From: Pampus argenteus | Taxonomy: Eukaryota > Chordata > Actinopteri > Scombriformes > Stromateidae | Reading direction: 5' to 3' | Length of the DNA stretch: 64,000 nucleotides | Assembly: GCA_036937835.1 (NCBI GenBank) | Contig: CM072863.1 | Location: 11,954,001 to 12,018,000 of the forward strand | Part shown: positions 36,873 through 50,900 of the stretch, piece after piece | Numbering within the stretch: position 1 is the stretch's first letter | Layout of the letters: every line of letters begins with the position of its first letter | Made by a program: the position numbers and the translations under genes | The notes under the pieces: model-generated | Databases searched by the model: none | What the model saw: only the letters and a program-made list of their open reading frames with translations | Told to the model about the DNA's origin: nothing

Positions 36873-37610
36873 GACTTAGCTCCTTTACTTTGTGCTTTAA
36901 TCGTCGGCTCATTCTTGGAAGCTGTCAGGTAAGAGGAGGTGGATGATTTTTCTCATCGTGAGCAAACGTGTCGAAAGCAAATAACGATACAAATAAAATG
37001 ATCTAATGCGGACTTTGATCAGACTGTTTATCCTGTCAACTGTCCTCTTCCACTGCAGCGCAGGACATTTCTGTAAACTGATAGTGAACCGTTGTTGTTT
37101 TTTTAATGCATCATAACAGAGTGATGTAATTTAACCAAGTACGTTTACTCAAGTAACCTGTAGTAGTTAAGTACAATTATGAGGTAATTGTACTTCAACT
37201 TCACCACATCTCAGGGAGGGAAATACTGTACATTTTCCATTTATGTAACATCTGTAGTTACTTTGCACATTATGATATTATATAGAATACAAAACACATA
37301 ATGATCTCATCAAATACAACACTTTCCTTCAGGATAATCTACCCAACACTGTGTACATAATGAGCTCCACCTCAAACAAATAACACTTTGTCAGTTCATT
37401 TTCTGCAGATTGATTTCCATTTAATCTCTAGTATTTCATAGTACTGGAAATATACTACTGCTACGTTTGTACATTTCTGTTCTTCCTCAAGGATAAAGAT
37501 GTATGTTGTGCTGGTAGTAAAACTCTATACTGTATATACTCAACATTGATGTGACTGGTTTTGTGTCTGATTTGTGAAGTCTGTGGGGGCTGAAGTGTTT
37601 TCTGTTCAGG

Positions 37611-39555
37611 ATGTCAGTGAAGGTGACAGAGGGGAGCGTGCAGGTGGAGAGCTGCAAAGCAACGCTGTTCTACAGACAAAGTGAACCCGCCGCGGGGGAA
37701 GTGAAGATGTCAGTTTTACTCCTGCACGGCATCCGTTTCTCATCAGAAAACTGGCTCAACATCGGCACTCTGGAGACTCTGGCCAAAGCCGGCTGCCGTG
37801 CAGTTGCCATTGACCTGCCAGGTGAGTCTATGGGAAACAAGCTCTACTTCTTCACAGCAAACATTTGTGCCCGTCATGATTTACCATCATACTTGAGGCA
37901 CACAGTTTTCTGAGTTTTGAAGGCATTTCCAGAAACATCAAAGATGCTTCCAACTATCTGAATGAACACATTTTATATTAGATTTTTAAAATTGAATATG
38001 TTTTCTGTTGTGACTGTAATATGGTAATATGAGAGCCACAAACTGGGGCTTGTTTTTCTTTCTCTCAAGCCTGCATTATCTGCTGTTCACTCTCTCCTTC
38101 TGTCCACAGGACTCGGCCAGTCTAAGTCTGCTGAGGCGCCGGCACCGGTGGGAGAACTGGCCCCTGCAGGGTTCCTGAAGGAGGTGTGTGAGCAGCTGAG
38201 CCTGAGCCCAGTGGTGGTGATCAGCCCATCCCTCAGTGGGATGTACTCCCTCCCCTTCCTCCTCCAGCACCAGGCGCTGATACGAGCCTACATCCCTGTA
38301 GCGCCCATCTGCACAGATAAATTCACTGCAGAGCAATACCGGAGTGTAAAGGTACAGTGTGTGTGTGTGAGGATATGCCTTCACTTTCCATTCTTTTGTA
38401 GTTTCCTTACCCTGAAAAACTTTTTACAGTATGTGCTCCTCGTTTCCTCTCAAAATGATAACATGAGCAACCGTGAATGTCAAGCCCATTTTCCAACACA
38501 TCCTTCTCTCCCTTTTTAAAGAACCAGTGGATTTTTACATGCTACCATGAGAAGATATCACGTGACTTTATACTTTCACAGATGCCACTGGCTTTTATCT
38601 AACTCTAAACTTTTTTTTTTTTCTTTTTTTTTTATGTAATTTCTTAGATGGCAAACCAAGTGAAGGAAAAAAGTGAACATCAGTGGATGCATGAAGGATG
38701 CAAAGTTTTAAGAAAGGAAGGAAGTAATAAAGGAAAGAATAAAACAAGGAGGGAACGAAGAAAGGAAAAAAGGAAGGAAAGAAGTAGGGGAGGAAGGGAA
38801 TAAGGAATGACAAAAGGAATGAAGAAAGGGAGGGAATAAGAAAGGAAGAAAGAAAGGGAAGAAGGAATTATGTAAATAAGGACAGAAGGAAGGAATGAAA
38901 ACATGCTTCCAGCTCTGAGTCTGTACTAAAGTGAGATACACGTATTTCTAAAATGTGGGACTCTTCCTTTAAGCTTGAGAACATGAAAGCTATCATCATA
39001 GCTACAGTTCTTACTCTTTTATCTATTTTTATTCTTATTGACATCTAGACACATACATTTGTCACGCCTGAATTTAATGCTACACTCTTTATCTTTCTAC
39101 AAGACCTGTTTGAAAATTCAAAAACTTGAGGTGAAATGTAGGACATCTAGAAAATTCCTTTAGCTATGGTTTGAATTTAAAAACAAACAAACCACAAACA
39201 GATAGAGGAAAAAAGGACTTCACCAGAGGGATCTGTTTATCATCACGTGTGTTTCTTGCGTCTCCTCCAGGTCCCAGCACTCATCGTTTACGGTGACCAG
39301 GACACTCAGCTTGGAGAGGTGTCACTCCGCAACCTCAGCAATCTGGCCAATCACAGCGTGGTGGTGATGAAAGGGGCGGGTCACCCCTGCTACCTGGATG
39401 ACCCGGACACTTGGCACAAAGCTCTTACAGACTTCCTGAATACGCTGAGATGCTCCTCGCTGTGTTTATGTGGAGAGATCCTCAGCAGGACACATAAAGG
39501 ACTCGGAGGAGCCTCACAAATAAAGAAATTAATCATTCATAAGAAATATTACTGA
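37611..39555 (+). CDS. abhd14b: ABHD14B, alpha/beta-hydrolase (CCG1-interacting factor B)
   Basis: Three coding exons 37611-37821, 38110-38351 and 39271-39555, in phase, 245 aa. A non-coding first exon probably ends at 36928, and the acceptor lies immediately before the ATG. The body aligns closely with human ABHD14B (210 aa), including SVLLLHGIRFSSENW (oxyanion region), PVVVISPSLSGMYS with the nucleophile Ser111, IVYGDQD with Asp162, and KGAGHPCYLD with His189. ABHD14B is a cytosolic and nuclear serine hydrolase reported to have a lysine deacetylase-type activity making acetyl-CoA, and to bind TAF1. There is no signal or membrane anchor, which separates it from ABHD14A. After the family's normal end (DFLNTLR) the frame runs on for about 34 residues of unfamiliar, Lys/Ile-rich sequence ending KKYY. 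This may be a lineage-specific extension or a sign of alternative 3' processing. Confidence 0.93.
38700..38905. repeat. GGAA/GAAGGA-rich low-complexity tract in abhd14b intron
   Basis: About 200 bases of imperfect AAGGAAGG and GAAAGAAGG repeats on the plus strand. It creates long Ser/Phe/Leu-rich open frames on the minus strand that are not genes. Confidence 0.85.
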
Positions 39556-39788
39556 AAACAAACTCTGGCATGACCTGATTTTGACTTTTCAGAGTGTTTA
39601 TAATGAAAACAGCAACTCAAAGTTTCTCTAATGATGAGGCACACATGTAAACATTTTGTATCATTATTGATATTTGGGAAGTTTTATATAGATTTTACAT
39701 TTTCACCGAATCTACAGCTGAAAAAACAAATGCCACACGTAGAAATGAAGTGAAAAATATGAACATTATTTAATAACTGATTCTCTGT

Positions 39789-39794
39789 AATAAA
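39789..39794 (+). terminator. Candidate poly(A) signal of abhd14b
   Basis: AATAAA about 235 bases past the stop codon. An earlier AATAAA at 39519-39524 lies inside the open frame, 29 bases before the stop codon. Confidence 0.5.
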
Positions 39795-39799
39795 CAATT

Positions 39800-42700
39800 T
39801 GAAAATATTTTACAAGGAGTCACAGACACAATATTTTACAAATTTTGCCCTCTTCTTTTTTTTCTTTTTTTTTTTTAGCTTCATCTGTACAAAAGAATGG
39901 AGCGACATGGACCAGCGGCCAGAAAAGAAGGAGCTAAATCTTCCACCCACACAAACATTCACACTCACACACGCACAAGAAATTTAAAAAAAAGAAAAAG
40001 AAAATAAACATTTTGACTTCAGATCTCAAACTTATCAACAGTGCTGTATTCCTATATTTATTTATTTTTTTTACTTCACTTAAAATGCGACTGATTTTAC
40101 TCTTTTTTTTTTTTCTCCTCTAAATGTTGCAGTTATTTTTTTCACACACTTGTCAAACATGGTCACATAGCACCAGACTACAGACTACAGAATCACATAC
40201 ACACGTGTCTTTCCCACAGAGACGCACCAACACAGATGCAGCGAGGGTCAGGAGGGGGCTTCATGAACATCCTTCCCCCCACTTATTTTAGGGTCCATGT
40301 AGAAAAAGCGGACCCCTCCCTCTCATCCCCAAGCTGGTCCAATTTTTTTCATTTTTTTTCTCCTATTTTTTTTTTTTTTTTTTGGCAAAAGTTAATTTGT
40401 CAAATCACATAAATCAGATGTGTTTCCCTTTTCAGTAGACTTTTTCCCATCAGGATGCACACAGACGTCACTACATGATTCCTCCATGACCTTCTGTTTG
40501 ACAGGCCTGTGCTGCTCTGTGGAGACCCACTCCCTGAGCTTGCCTCCCGCCCACTCGCATAAAAAAAAACACCTGGGAAGTGACGTCCTTGGCCTTACTT
40601 CTACCTAGTGCTTGACATCTCCCAGCTGGGCATGAATAAGTGTCATTACATGTTTGCTTATATATGTGTTGTATGTGTGCATAATGTCTCAGTCTCAGGT
40701 GTGCGTACACATACTGTTGGCCTACATATTTACGTGTGAGACTGTTTGCGTACAGAGCCAGGAGAGGAGAGGAAGTTGCAGGGGGTACATTTCCACAGGC
40801 ACGTGTAGCGTTCATTTACAGACAGTGGAAATAGGGAAATACAGACAGAATTAATGGCACAGGACAGAGACAAACAAATGCCAGTAAAACTGCGTTCTGC
40901 ACCAAACACTGAAAAGAGCCAAATCTGAAAATACACATCTTACATTTTTCAATTTGTTTCACAGACACTCAAGTTTTTTTTTTGTTATTTTTTTGTGAGT
41001 CAGATTTGTTCAGAGCCGTGCTGCAGTTACTGTGCCAGCATGTTTGTCACATCAAATAGTACCAACGACTGTACAGAGTGTGTAGTTAAGGTTCAAATCG
41101 TTGCGTGAAGATTCCCACCTGAGCATTACAGTGAGGTTTGGGTGGGTGTGATTGAACATCAAAGGTTGGAGGCTTTTGAAACTTTCCCACTGCTTTCGAG
41201 CATTTAATCAAACAGGCATCTATCAATAACTTATCATTCCAAGACGTAAAAGTACAAAATTAGAGCTCACTATATTTACTGCAGAACATCAAGAGAACCC
41301 GGGGGACTGAATATTTTGGAGGATCTACTTATGTGTACATGAGAAAGGGGGTGGAAACGTACAATATCAGAGCTCCGTACTGTGTATCACTAAGGCATTT
41401 AGAGAGGCTTTGTTAACTATGTTGCATTTGTAACAGAAAACACTGATGAACTACACATTCTGAATCAAAGGGGCTGCGCTGCTCCCTCAGATTAATATAC
41501 AGTATAAGCAGACTGATGGTCGAAGATGGATTTTTTGTTTGTTTTTTTGTTTCAGTAAAATCCCTTTTTTCTCCACAACACTGGATTTTGTCTGTTGCAA
41601 CATAGGAACAGGACAAACAGCTATGCTACCACAACTGTCATCCCTCATACACTCCACAACTCATTTAAAAGACATTCCCTTTGAGGGTTTTTAACGCAAC
41701 TCAACACGCATCCAAACAAACAATACTAACGGACATACAATTCAGGCAGAACTATAGTAGTCAGGTGGCCCTAAAAACACCCCATAAGTAAGTTGCTGTA
41801 TACTGATAGTGTGTCGTAGCTCTATGCATGGCTTTGTAAAGGAACGGTATAGTAACTCCATATGATGGCAGTCAGGTGGCTCTGGAGGCTAAATACATTA
41901 AGCTCGAGCCAGTCGGTGTGACAGCTCTATGTAAAACTACGTCTATAGATTGGGTCTCACAGGCTCCTGTGTTGTCCCGAGTCCCAAGATGGCTGCTTTA
42001 TAAAGGTACTATACAGTAGCTCTACTCTTATACAGCCAATGCGTTACAAAACAAAGTGCATCAAGGCACTATGAAACAGAGCGGCTCCTAAACATGGGAG
42101 TCTAAATGACTTTTCACACATCGCAATGATCATATGACAAACTGTGACAGATTACAACCAGACTACTACTGTACGTGATTCACCATATTTAGTGGCCTCT
42201 TCTGCACTTTTGTTGGAAATGTTGATAAGCCCCTATCCCCCAGCAGCGAATGGTTTGAACAGCATCAGTTGAAGGTAACGCAAGCAGAAAGAAAGAAAGG
42301 ATTTGCCCTAAAAAGCCTAAAACAAAAATAAATAGTGATTAGGAACTTTAGTAGAGGTTAGTGGAAAAGCCTCATGAGGATTGGTAAAGGTGAGCTTTCA
42401 CTTCAGAGAGAACAGAGATGTTTCTTTTCTTTCATTTTTTTTTTCTTTTCACATCAGTCTAAACGAGAGGTCAGAACGGTCGGTTGATCATAAAGGAGAA
42501 TAATACACGACATCAACTGTGGAGATCCACAGGAGATCCTGATCTCCAAATCTGCAGGAACTGAACACTGATTAATATTTTACAGCTGTCACAAGTGTGT
42601 AAACCAGATAGCACTGGCCTTAAACAGTAAAGGAGTAAGTCATGAGAAATGTGATTACTATCATGTATAATAATCCTCCATCAGACGTCTTTTAAAAGCA

Positions 42701-43551
42701 TTAATCTGTAATTAAGTTTGAAAACAGGAACTACACAAAAATGAATCAGCATTCAGTTTCTGTGCGTCTCCTCTTCCTCTCACGGTTTATCCTAAATCTA
42801 AATCAGAAGCCACTTCCTCATCATGTTTTGGCTATAAAAATAAGACCACATGAAAGTCTATCTCATTTTGGCAAGTAGATATAGTGCATAAATTAATTCA
42901 TGTCTTCTTAAGTTAACACCTAACAGCTTTTGTTTCAAATTGAAACCTAAATATATGTTTGGAATACGCTTCACTTCAGTAGTTTATACTTGACATTTTG
43001 TATACATAACAGTTCTCTTTTTTTTCTGTTATTTTCCTTTATGGTGGCAATAACTGGCTTAATGGTGCACAGTCTCCTGCAAGAGGCAAATGACAGAGTG
43101 GCGAGACTCTGAGATGAAGGAGAGAGAAGGAGGGGAAGTCCCACCATATGTCTGACAGACACAGGTGATGGCGGACAGACACCCTCAACTCTCCAGTTCG
43201 TATGTGGTGGTAGGTCTGTGACGAGGACATTGACCTGTCCTTATCCCTCTTTCCTTCTTTGGGCGGCGGAGGTGGTGGGGTTGTTTTCTCTTTTCTGACG
43301 TTGCCTCTGGCACCACCCTCTCTTTCTGCTGATGAAGGTTAACTGACTGAGGACAGAAATGTCCGGCAGTTGTCACTAAGCGACACAAACTGAAGCGGGC
43401 TGGATAGCGCGGCACTCAGGGCTTCCAACTTGCCATGATAGGAAGTCCCATTATTACCTATGACTATATCAGGGGGGAGGGGTGCAGAGGGTTTCAGGAC
43501 AGGAGAGAAGCTCGGGAGGGTTAAAGGGAGGACAAGTGGAGGAAAACTGAA
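39800..43551 (-). other. Non-coding stretch, probably mostly the cacna2d2 3' UTR
   Basis: No exon of either neighbour is seen between the abhd14b end and the cacna2d2 stop codon. It is rich in T and A homopolymer runs (for example 40361-40383). Overlapping AATAAA hexamers on the minus strand at about 40057-40066 are good candidates for the cacna2d2 poly(A) site, which would imply a 3' UTR of about 3.5 kb. Shorter UTR forms cannot be excluded. Confidence 0.45.
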
Positions 43552-44907
43552 TTAATGTAGTAGAGGCTGAGTGTCGGGGTTGACGGCCGGATAAAGCAGC
43601 AGCAGCTGAATGAACAGTAAGTTGTAGAAGGATGGACGGAAGGAGTGACCTCGCCCACAGTCCGACGTGTTCTCCTGCAGAAGAAAAAAATGCTGCTGTA
43701 ATTAATTGTCTAGTACACTTGATGTGTTTTTCCATCTATGGAAAACAGTTTCATAAGGATTGCTAATTTGTGAGGATTCTTGCTCAGTTCAAGCTAATAC
43801 AAAGTTACTATTTACCGTTCCTACTTCATAAGTTTGTGAATTTTATCCAATTTGTTTGAGGATTCTGTGGAAAATAAAATATTGATAAAGCTCAAATAGC
43901 AGGGCTGATTTTAGCTTGTCACTGTATTTAGATGTTTGTAATTTAGAAACAGTGATGCAATTACACAGTTTCTCCACCAGAGGGCAATGACAATGTTTTT
44001 TTATTGTAAAATGCTTCACTACAGTAAATTCATATCTTAAAAATGTTATATGTTTATGCATAACATAGCATGTATATTGGCTGATACATTTATCTGACTA
44101 TTTTCTAGATATTGATATTTGTCTCACAAACACATTGGTTAGGCTCTACACTCCCTGTTTGTTTCCATTTAAATAACTCTGTGTATTGATATTGTCTAAA
44201 ACTCTTACAGATATGTTATTGTCAAAGCAGGTGGAGGGTCCTTTTCGATAGCGTGCCACAGCCATTTCTTCACATGGATTATCCTCCTTGACTGAAAAGT
44301 GATTCAATTAAGAAAAAATATAATTTCTGCTTTTCTTTCTTTCTTTCATTTTTTGTGCACAGTTTTATCACCCGCCCCCACACACCGATTCCTCATGCAG
44401 TCCTACAGAGGTGAATGACTAATCATAATTCACGCCATCAAGATAAAAATAACCTTGAAATGAATGTGAAACGTCTGTGTTTCCGCAGGTATGGTAATAA
44501 GGAGATAAAATCTAGTGATTAGAGAGTGTGTCTTCTTTGCTGCCAGCTGGTGTACAATGTGAAAAAGGATACACTCCTCCTCCTCCTGGGACAGCTTCTC
44601 TATTTCGCAGGTGTTGCATGGCATCTTCTCTGCCACCACAAACAGCAAGTTGGTGTTGTTTATCCTCTTGGCGTGAATCAGCCTGCAGAGAGACAGCTCT
44701 GTCAACAACCCCCCTCTGTTCACTTACATCATAGGCTCATTTGCTAATGGATCAGCAAGATTCATGAGACAGTCTTATAAGGCTCATTTAGCCAATGATA
44801 TGACCGTTTCATTAAAGCTGATTTGCTTTAATCACCAGTACAGTTTATTAGCTCCAACAGAAAGATGAATCCGTCTCACTATCTGTGCTTCTGTCACAGT
44901 GGGAATC

Positions 44908-44941
<34 letters not shown>

Positions 44942-47900
44942 CACATGCGTGTGTGCATTTCATCACGTGTACAAACCTGGAGCAGTTGCCACAGTCTTGC
45001 AGTATGTTGTAGGAGCTGCTGAGATTACTTAAGTAGTACTGAGTCTGGATCATTACACAACTCCGCTCTTTGGGGTCAATTCCATCTGCATGAACCTCAT
45101 CTGCAACCAGAGCACACAGATATCAGAGGAACACTTTTCATTTTGATTGATTTATAAGATCAGATACTACACATCTAACTCTTGCAAAGAAAAAGTAAGT
45201 AAGTTTACAGTCTTCCCTAAAATGTTGAACTATTCCTTGAACCCTCACATACAGATAAAACCAGCAAACTACCATTCAGTGATTAAATATAATCATGTTT
45301 GCACCTACCTGTGACAAACCAACTGTGATAAGCCAGTCCATATATGAACTGCTGGAACAAAGACCTGTGAAGACACCAGGAGCAAATTTGATTTTGTACA
45401 TTTCGTGCTATTAGGTCAGTGTAATGTATTTTCTTAGTAAGGCAGTGGGTAGAGCTGAAATTAAATTTCTATTGCTCCATTAGTTTGTAGAAAATTAATC
45501 TGCAAACTATGTTTTATCTTTTCAGACATTTTTCAGGAAAGAAATGCCAAACATTTTGTGGTTAGATCTTCATAAATGTGAGGATTTGTTCTTTTTTGTC
45601 ATGTGACAGAAAACTAAATATCTTTGTGTTTTGGACTGTTGGTCAGATAATAGATCTGAAGATGTCTCTTTGAGTCTGGGGAAATTATAACAAGCATTTT
45701 TCACTGCTTTCTGACAATTTATAGATTATAACTATTAATAAAAAATGATAAAAAAATGATTTATCAATAATTGATCAATAGTAAAACTCAATGATCAGGG
45801 CAGCTATAGTACTGCATCCAACAGTAGGATTACACATCAAATGGACCCTATGTTTGTACTGTTCTGTAAAGCTAAATAACTCTTACCATGCAGCTGCTGA
45901 TGTCCACCAAGCCAGGTTTACAAAATCTGCAATTGTGGGCTGTGGACACAGAGGAAATGTGAAAAAAACTAAACAAACAAAACAGTAATAGTGCATCCTA
46001 TTGACTGAACAATCATTCCATCCATTTTCTTCTAGTTTGCTTATCCTCTACAGTACTGAAGTCTATGTTCTTACCACAAACACTCCTCTGCGTGCAGCTC
46101 CAGCCTCGCTGTTAGGCATCCGTTCACACACCGACTGGTAGTCGAATGACTGCTTGCGGTTGTAGAAAGAATTGTTGTAGAGCGCATACATCAAGTAGGG
46201 GTCAACATCACTGAAGAACATGCCCACCTGTGGAGGGTAAGGAACATGGGTCAAGATCGGTGAAAAGATTAGAGAGAAACCACAGTTACGGTAAAAAATT
46301 AATTTTTTTTTCATGTAATTCACCTTGTTCCAGTCCTCCTTCTGATTAGACATGATTAGGAATCCACCATCGTCTACTAAATAACACAGAAGATCCTGCA
46401 AACGGACACAGAAATGGACTGTTAAGTGGGAGAACAGTGGAAAGATGTACAGTGCTTTGCAAACAGTTCGTTAGCAATCTGAGTAGTGGAGGAAGCTCAA
46501 TAAAAATGTGCAGAAATGCTTACATCACTGTTGGCTTCGCAGTCCATTTCACAGCCTCTGTTTGGTCCACACTGTTACAGAAAAACCCAAGACATCAGCT
46601 AAACATATGAGAAATATTGCTGGAGACAAAATACATTTCCCCACAATACAATACTATATATATTTACCGTGTTTGAGCCTTGGCGACTGTCTGTATGGTT
46701 ACTGGCAAGAATCTTGAACTTATCCACCCAGGCTTCAAGGTCCAATTTCACTCCGACCACTGAGAGGAAGAAGTTAAAAAGAAATCCAATGAGGGAGATT
46801 TAAAATGCAAGAGAGAGATGCACACAAAGGCAAAAAAATAGATGCATAGCACGAACATGTCTACACAAAATGACAAAAAAAGACAAACACAGAGGTGCAA
46901 TTATACTTGCTTGCTCTGAAACCTTTTCTTTTTAAAGCTAATGTGACATTATTAGCATTTAGCCTACCTGCGGGTTTTATGGTCTTCCCTCCTATTGCAA
47001 TCTCCACAGCTGTGCTGACCAGGATCCCTATGGTGTCATTCTCTGGGTTCAACAGCTCGTCTCTGGCTGCAAAAGGGAAACAAATAGAGCAATAAGCCAG
47101 GTGGGGTGTTAGAAACAAAGAGCCACAACATCCTAAGGCTCTGTGTGAGATATATAACCCAGGACTAAAAGCATTATTCACCTGTACGATAAGGCGCTCG
47201 GAAGATGTAGCCTTTGTTGTCAAGACTGCGGCGGTAATAGCTGGCATTAAATGGCTCAGGGTCTTCCTCCCAGGTTTCTGCAGCCCTAAAGATTTAAAAC
47301 CACACACACCAGAGCTGTAAATCTCTGATGTACAAGCTGCCTGCTCTACCTATCCTACGTGTTTATGAAACATTTAAAGTCTTCTCAACTTACCACTTTA
47401 AAAGATAACAAGGTGAAAACATAACAGAAATACAGAAGAGCTGCAGTCCAGACTCACAGCTTTGATGATGAGTGCACTTACTTGTTCGGAAACACTCTTG
47501 TTACACCTCCATCTGTTGCAGCAAAAACAGCCAGAAAGCCGTATCTAAATGTCAGAAGGGAGAAAAGAGACAGAAAAAGGTTTCACGATCTAAATCTTTT
47601 CCACAGTATAAATCTAAAAATGCAGTTCTCTAACCACTGGCTGACTGTACTCACGTGTTCAAGTCTTTATTCTTCCAAACTTTGTCGACCAGCTGCCTGA
47701 TGATGCCAGTGTCCAGAATCAGGTTATGAAGGAGCAAATTGTCACCTAAATACGATACGGTTCAGATGAACAAAAAGTTTGCAAACAAACAGATTATTAA
47801 CATCTTTTAGAATATCAGTTAAATCCATATCGGATATAGATTTCTTTTTCTTGAATCTAACCAAAGACAACAATCAGGATTACAGTGACAATTAAACATC

Positions 47901-50900
47901 ATGTGCATCAAACAAACATCAGTGTGCTTTGCACTATTTTTCTTCACAATTTGTCTTGTAAAAGGACAAAGCTGGTGCAATTTTGTCAGCAAAACCAAAG
48001 AAAAGACCTTAACCAACAGAGTGTTAGTCTTGTTCTCAATATCTTTACATGACTCAGCCTCAAACCTCTTTGTTCCGGCTGACAAATATACAGTTTAATT
48101 TTTTTATTTAAAAATAATTTAAAGTCATTTTATAAATCGGCTAGAGACGGTAGCTTTTAGCAAATGTTACTCAAACCGGAGTGCATTTGTTGGGCACTAC
48201 TTTCCATAATACTTGTGGTGCTCTAGTTAATATTTACCGCAGCAGGATGGCAGATGTACGAATGAGTCAGTGTCCATGTTCATTGTGGTGAAGAAAAATG
48301 TCAGCCAATGCAACACTGTGGCTCACTGGTGTATTTTTGAACAGTTTTTGGGAAATAATTGAGGTTTATGATGTCACAAGGGAATAAATGATATTAGGTT
48401 TTGGCTAAAGAGACAATACTTGTTAGTAGGATCAATGATTTTTTTTATGTTTTGGGCTTTTCATTTGTTGATATTAAGTATATATAGAATATTACCAAGT
48501 TTGTCCATTAAAATCAATCTAAAATTAACTAATTAAAATAAATAAAATGTTAATTTTGTGTGTGACTAAAAAGAAATGAAACTCACATTGTTTGGAGTCC
48601 GGTGTCACCTTCTCCATGAGAGCAATGAAGTTGAGCAAGAACTCTGTGTTGTTGTTGGACAGTTCCAGTTCATTGCAGTATTCCCTGAAAAAGAAGACAA
48701 AGCATTTTCACTCAGAGTCAGAGGGAAAACAACAAACATGTGTACACTACGTTCATCCCTCACAGAGAGAAACACAGCACAAAGTGGGGATGCATGAATT
48801 CATACACGTTACTTGATGCCATTGTGTGCAGCATGCATGTCTTAAAGCGTAAATTTCAATATGCTATGAGGTCTGTCAGTCAAAATGAGATTACACTGCA
48901 GAGCAGAGCACAGGCATCACAATGAAAGGGTGATTTTATCAGCATGTTTTAAAATTCAGGTTGCAGCTGGAGGCCACTCGGGTCTGATAACAAACAGCAA
49001 ATGCCAGGAGGATTTCAGGGTTTTTGTCATACAATATTTTCATATTTATACATCATGTTTACTCTCAATATCACATTGCACAACCCAACATTTAACAACT
49101 AAATGTGTTTATATAAGATACAAACATGCAGCACAGCAGCATGCAGAGGAGATCTGATGTGGCTTTGGTACTACTTTGTTGTAATGAGAGTAACTTAGGG
49201 AAGAGCATGGGTATTATCAGGCTATGATGAATTTCATATTTTACATATTTCTTCTTTGTAACGTGTGCTTTTCAATGATTTTCCACTATAAGTAAACACA
49301 CCACTCAAATAAAAAAAAAAAAAAAGAATTAATGAAAAAAATATTCAAAAAAGCAGATGATAGATATAAATGCTAGATGTGGAGCTGAAACAAAAACACA
49401 CAAATGTATAATGTGCAATAGAAAGATGTGAAGACAAGACCAAAAACTGATGACCATCAACGACAGCAAGCATTCACACACAGGGCTACCTGGGAGCAAT
49501 GAATACATGTCCTTCAGACTCAAAACTGTTTGGCAGCAGTGATTCAAAATCTGCAACAGAAAGGGGAAGATTATCTGGGAAGAGCAATGGGCAGAGCAGT
49601 GGGGAGTTGTGGGTAAACAGCAGCTGTTCTTCAGAGGTGCAGGGACGCAGAAGGGAGTTTACCATAGCAACACTGAGGAACCATGGGAACACTAGCGTTA
49701 GCCAATATGGTGCCTAAAATGCAACCTGACTCTCAATGGACGACCGCTTTACTTTCACAAGCACTCACACCATTTACTTTCTTTTTGTTCACACTTTGTC
49801 AACAAACAATCACTGATTTGTTTGGATTGAATCTAACAGATTTTGGATGTCTGAGAACTGACTTACCAGACATGTGTCAGAAAGCAAGTTCTCAGACAGA
49901 TTAACCACAATGAGTGCTTTTTGATCAGGCAGGCATCAACATGGCCAACTATTGCAAGGGAGGTGGGTGAAGGTCCTGATGGAAGTGGTCACCCCTCAGA
50001 CTGGTGAGGCAGAGGGCTCGGAGAGACACATAATCAGAGGAAATACATTGCATTGTGAAGGGCTTGAAGGGCAACTTCATTTTATCTACCACAGACAGAA
50101 CAGAACACAAAATATCAACCTGTACCATCGTTAAAGTCTCGACAGGTGAGTTTCCGATGAATCCACATTTTCTCATTATGTCACACCTGTATCCGTATAT
50201 ACGGCAGAGGAATACAACATTTACTTTTTGAGCTAAAATTGAGTGCCCAGGTAGTTTTCCGCCCACAATGCCGTGCACATCCAGGGTCAGGTTTACGGAG
50301 GTAAGTGTTGGGCCGTGCCCCTGGCGGTCTGAGGGGTGAGTGAGGGGAGGGGGGGGGGACAAGCTGATGGAGACAGGGAGTACAGAGGGACGACACAGGA
50401 ATCAGGCGCTGCACCGAGCGGCATCCTGACACCTGACAACATGGGAGGACCTGGGTGGGCAGGACACAGCTCAGCCCTGTAGGGACAGTCTGCAGGCTGC
50501 AACGCCTCCAGATATTAGGTGTTAAAAAGCTATATCTAAATTAAAATATAACCACAAGAGATCCTGATTTGCTCTAATATAAATAAAAAGCAGTAATTAC
50601 AGTACATGATATGTATGTGCTGATATATTATTATTGCTAAAATGTGGTACTACAAAATTAATATTTCAGAATTGTGTTTGTGGCACCTCATTATGAAAAA
50701 AATCTTAACAAAATACTAGAAATCTTTTCAGTAGAGGTTGAAATTGATCTAGCACTAGTATTTTTTATTTTAAAAAAAATGAAAGATCTATCAATATCTA
50801 ATAGCCCTAGTGTGAGAATTAGTAATTAAGACATTTATTAACTAATGACACTGTAATAAAAAGACAGAAAGAGAGAGACAAGAGGCAAGAGAGTGAAAAA

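Noticed and set aside
46861..47307. 148-codon minus-strand frame as a separate gene
   Set aside because: It is read-through of introns joined to the real cacna2d2 exons 46968-47066 and 47182-47285.
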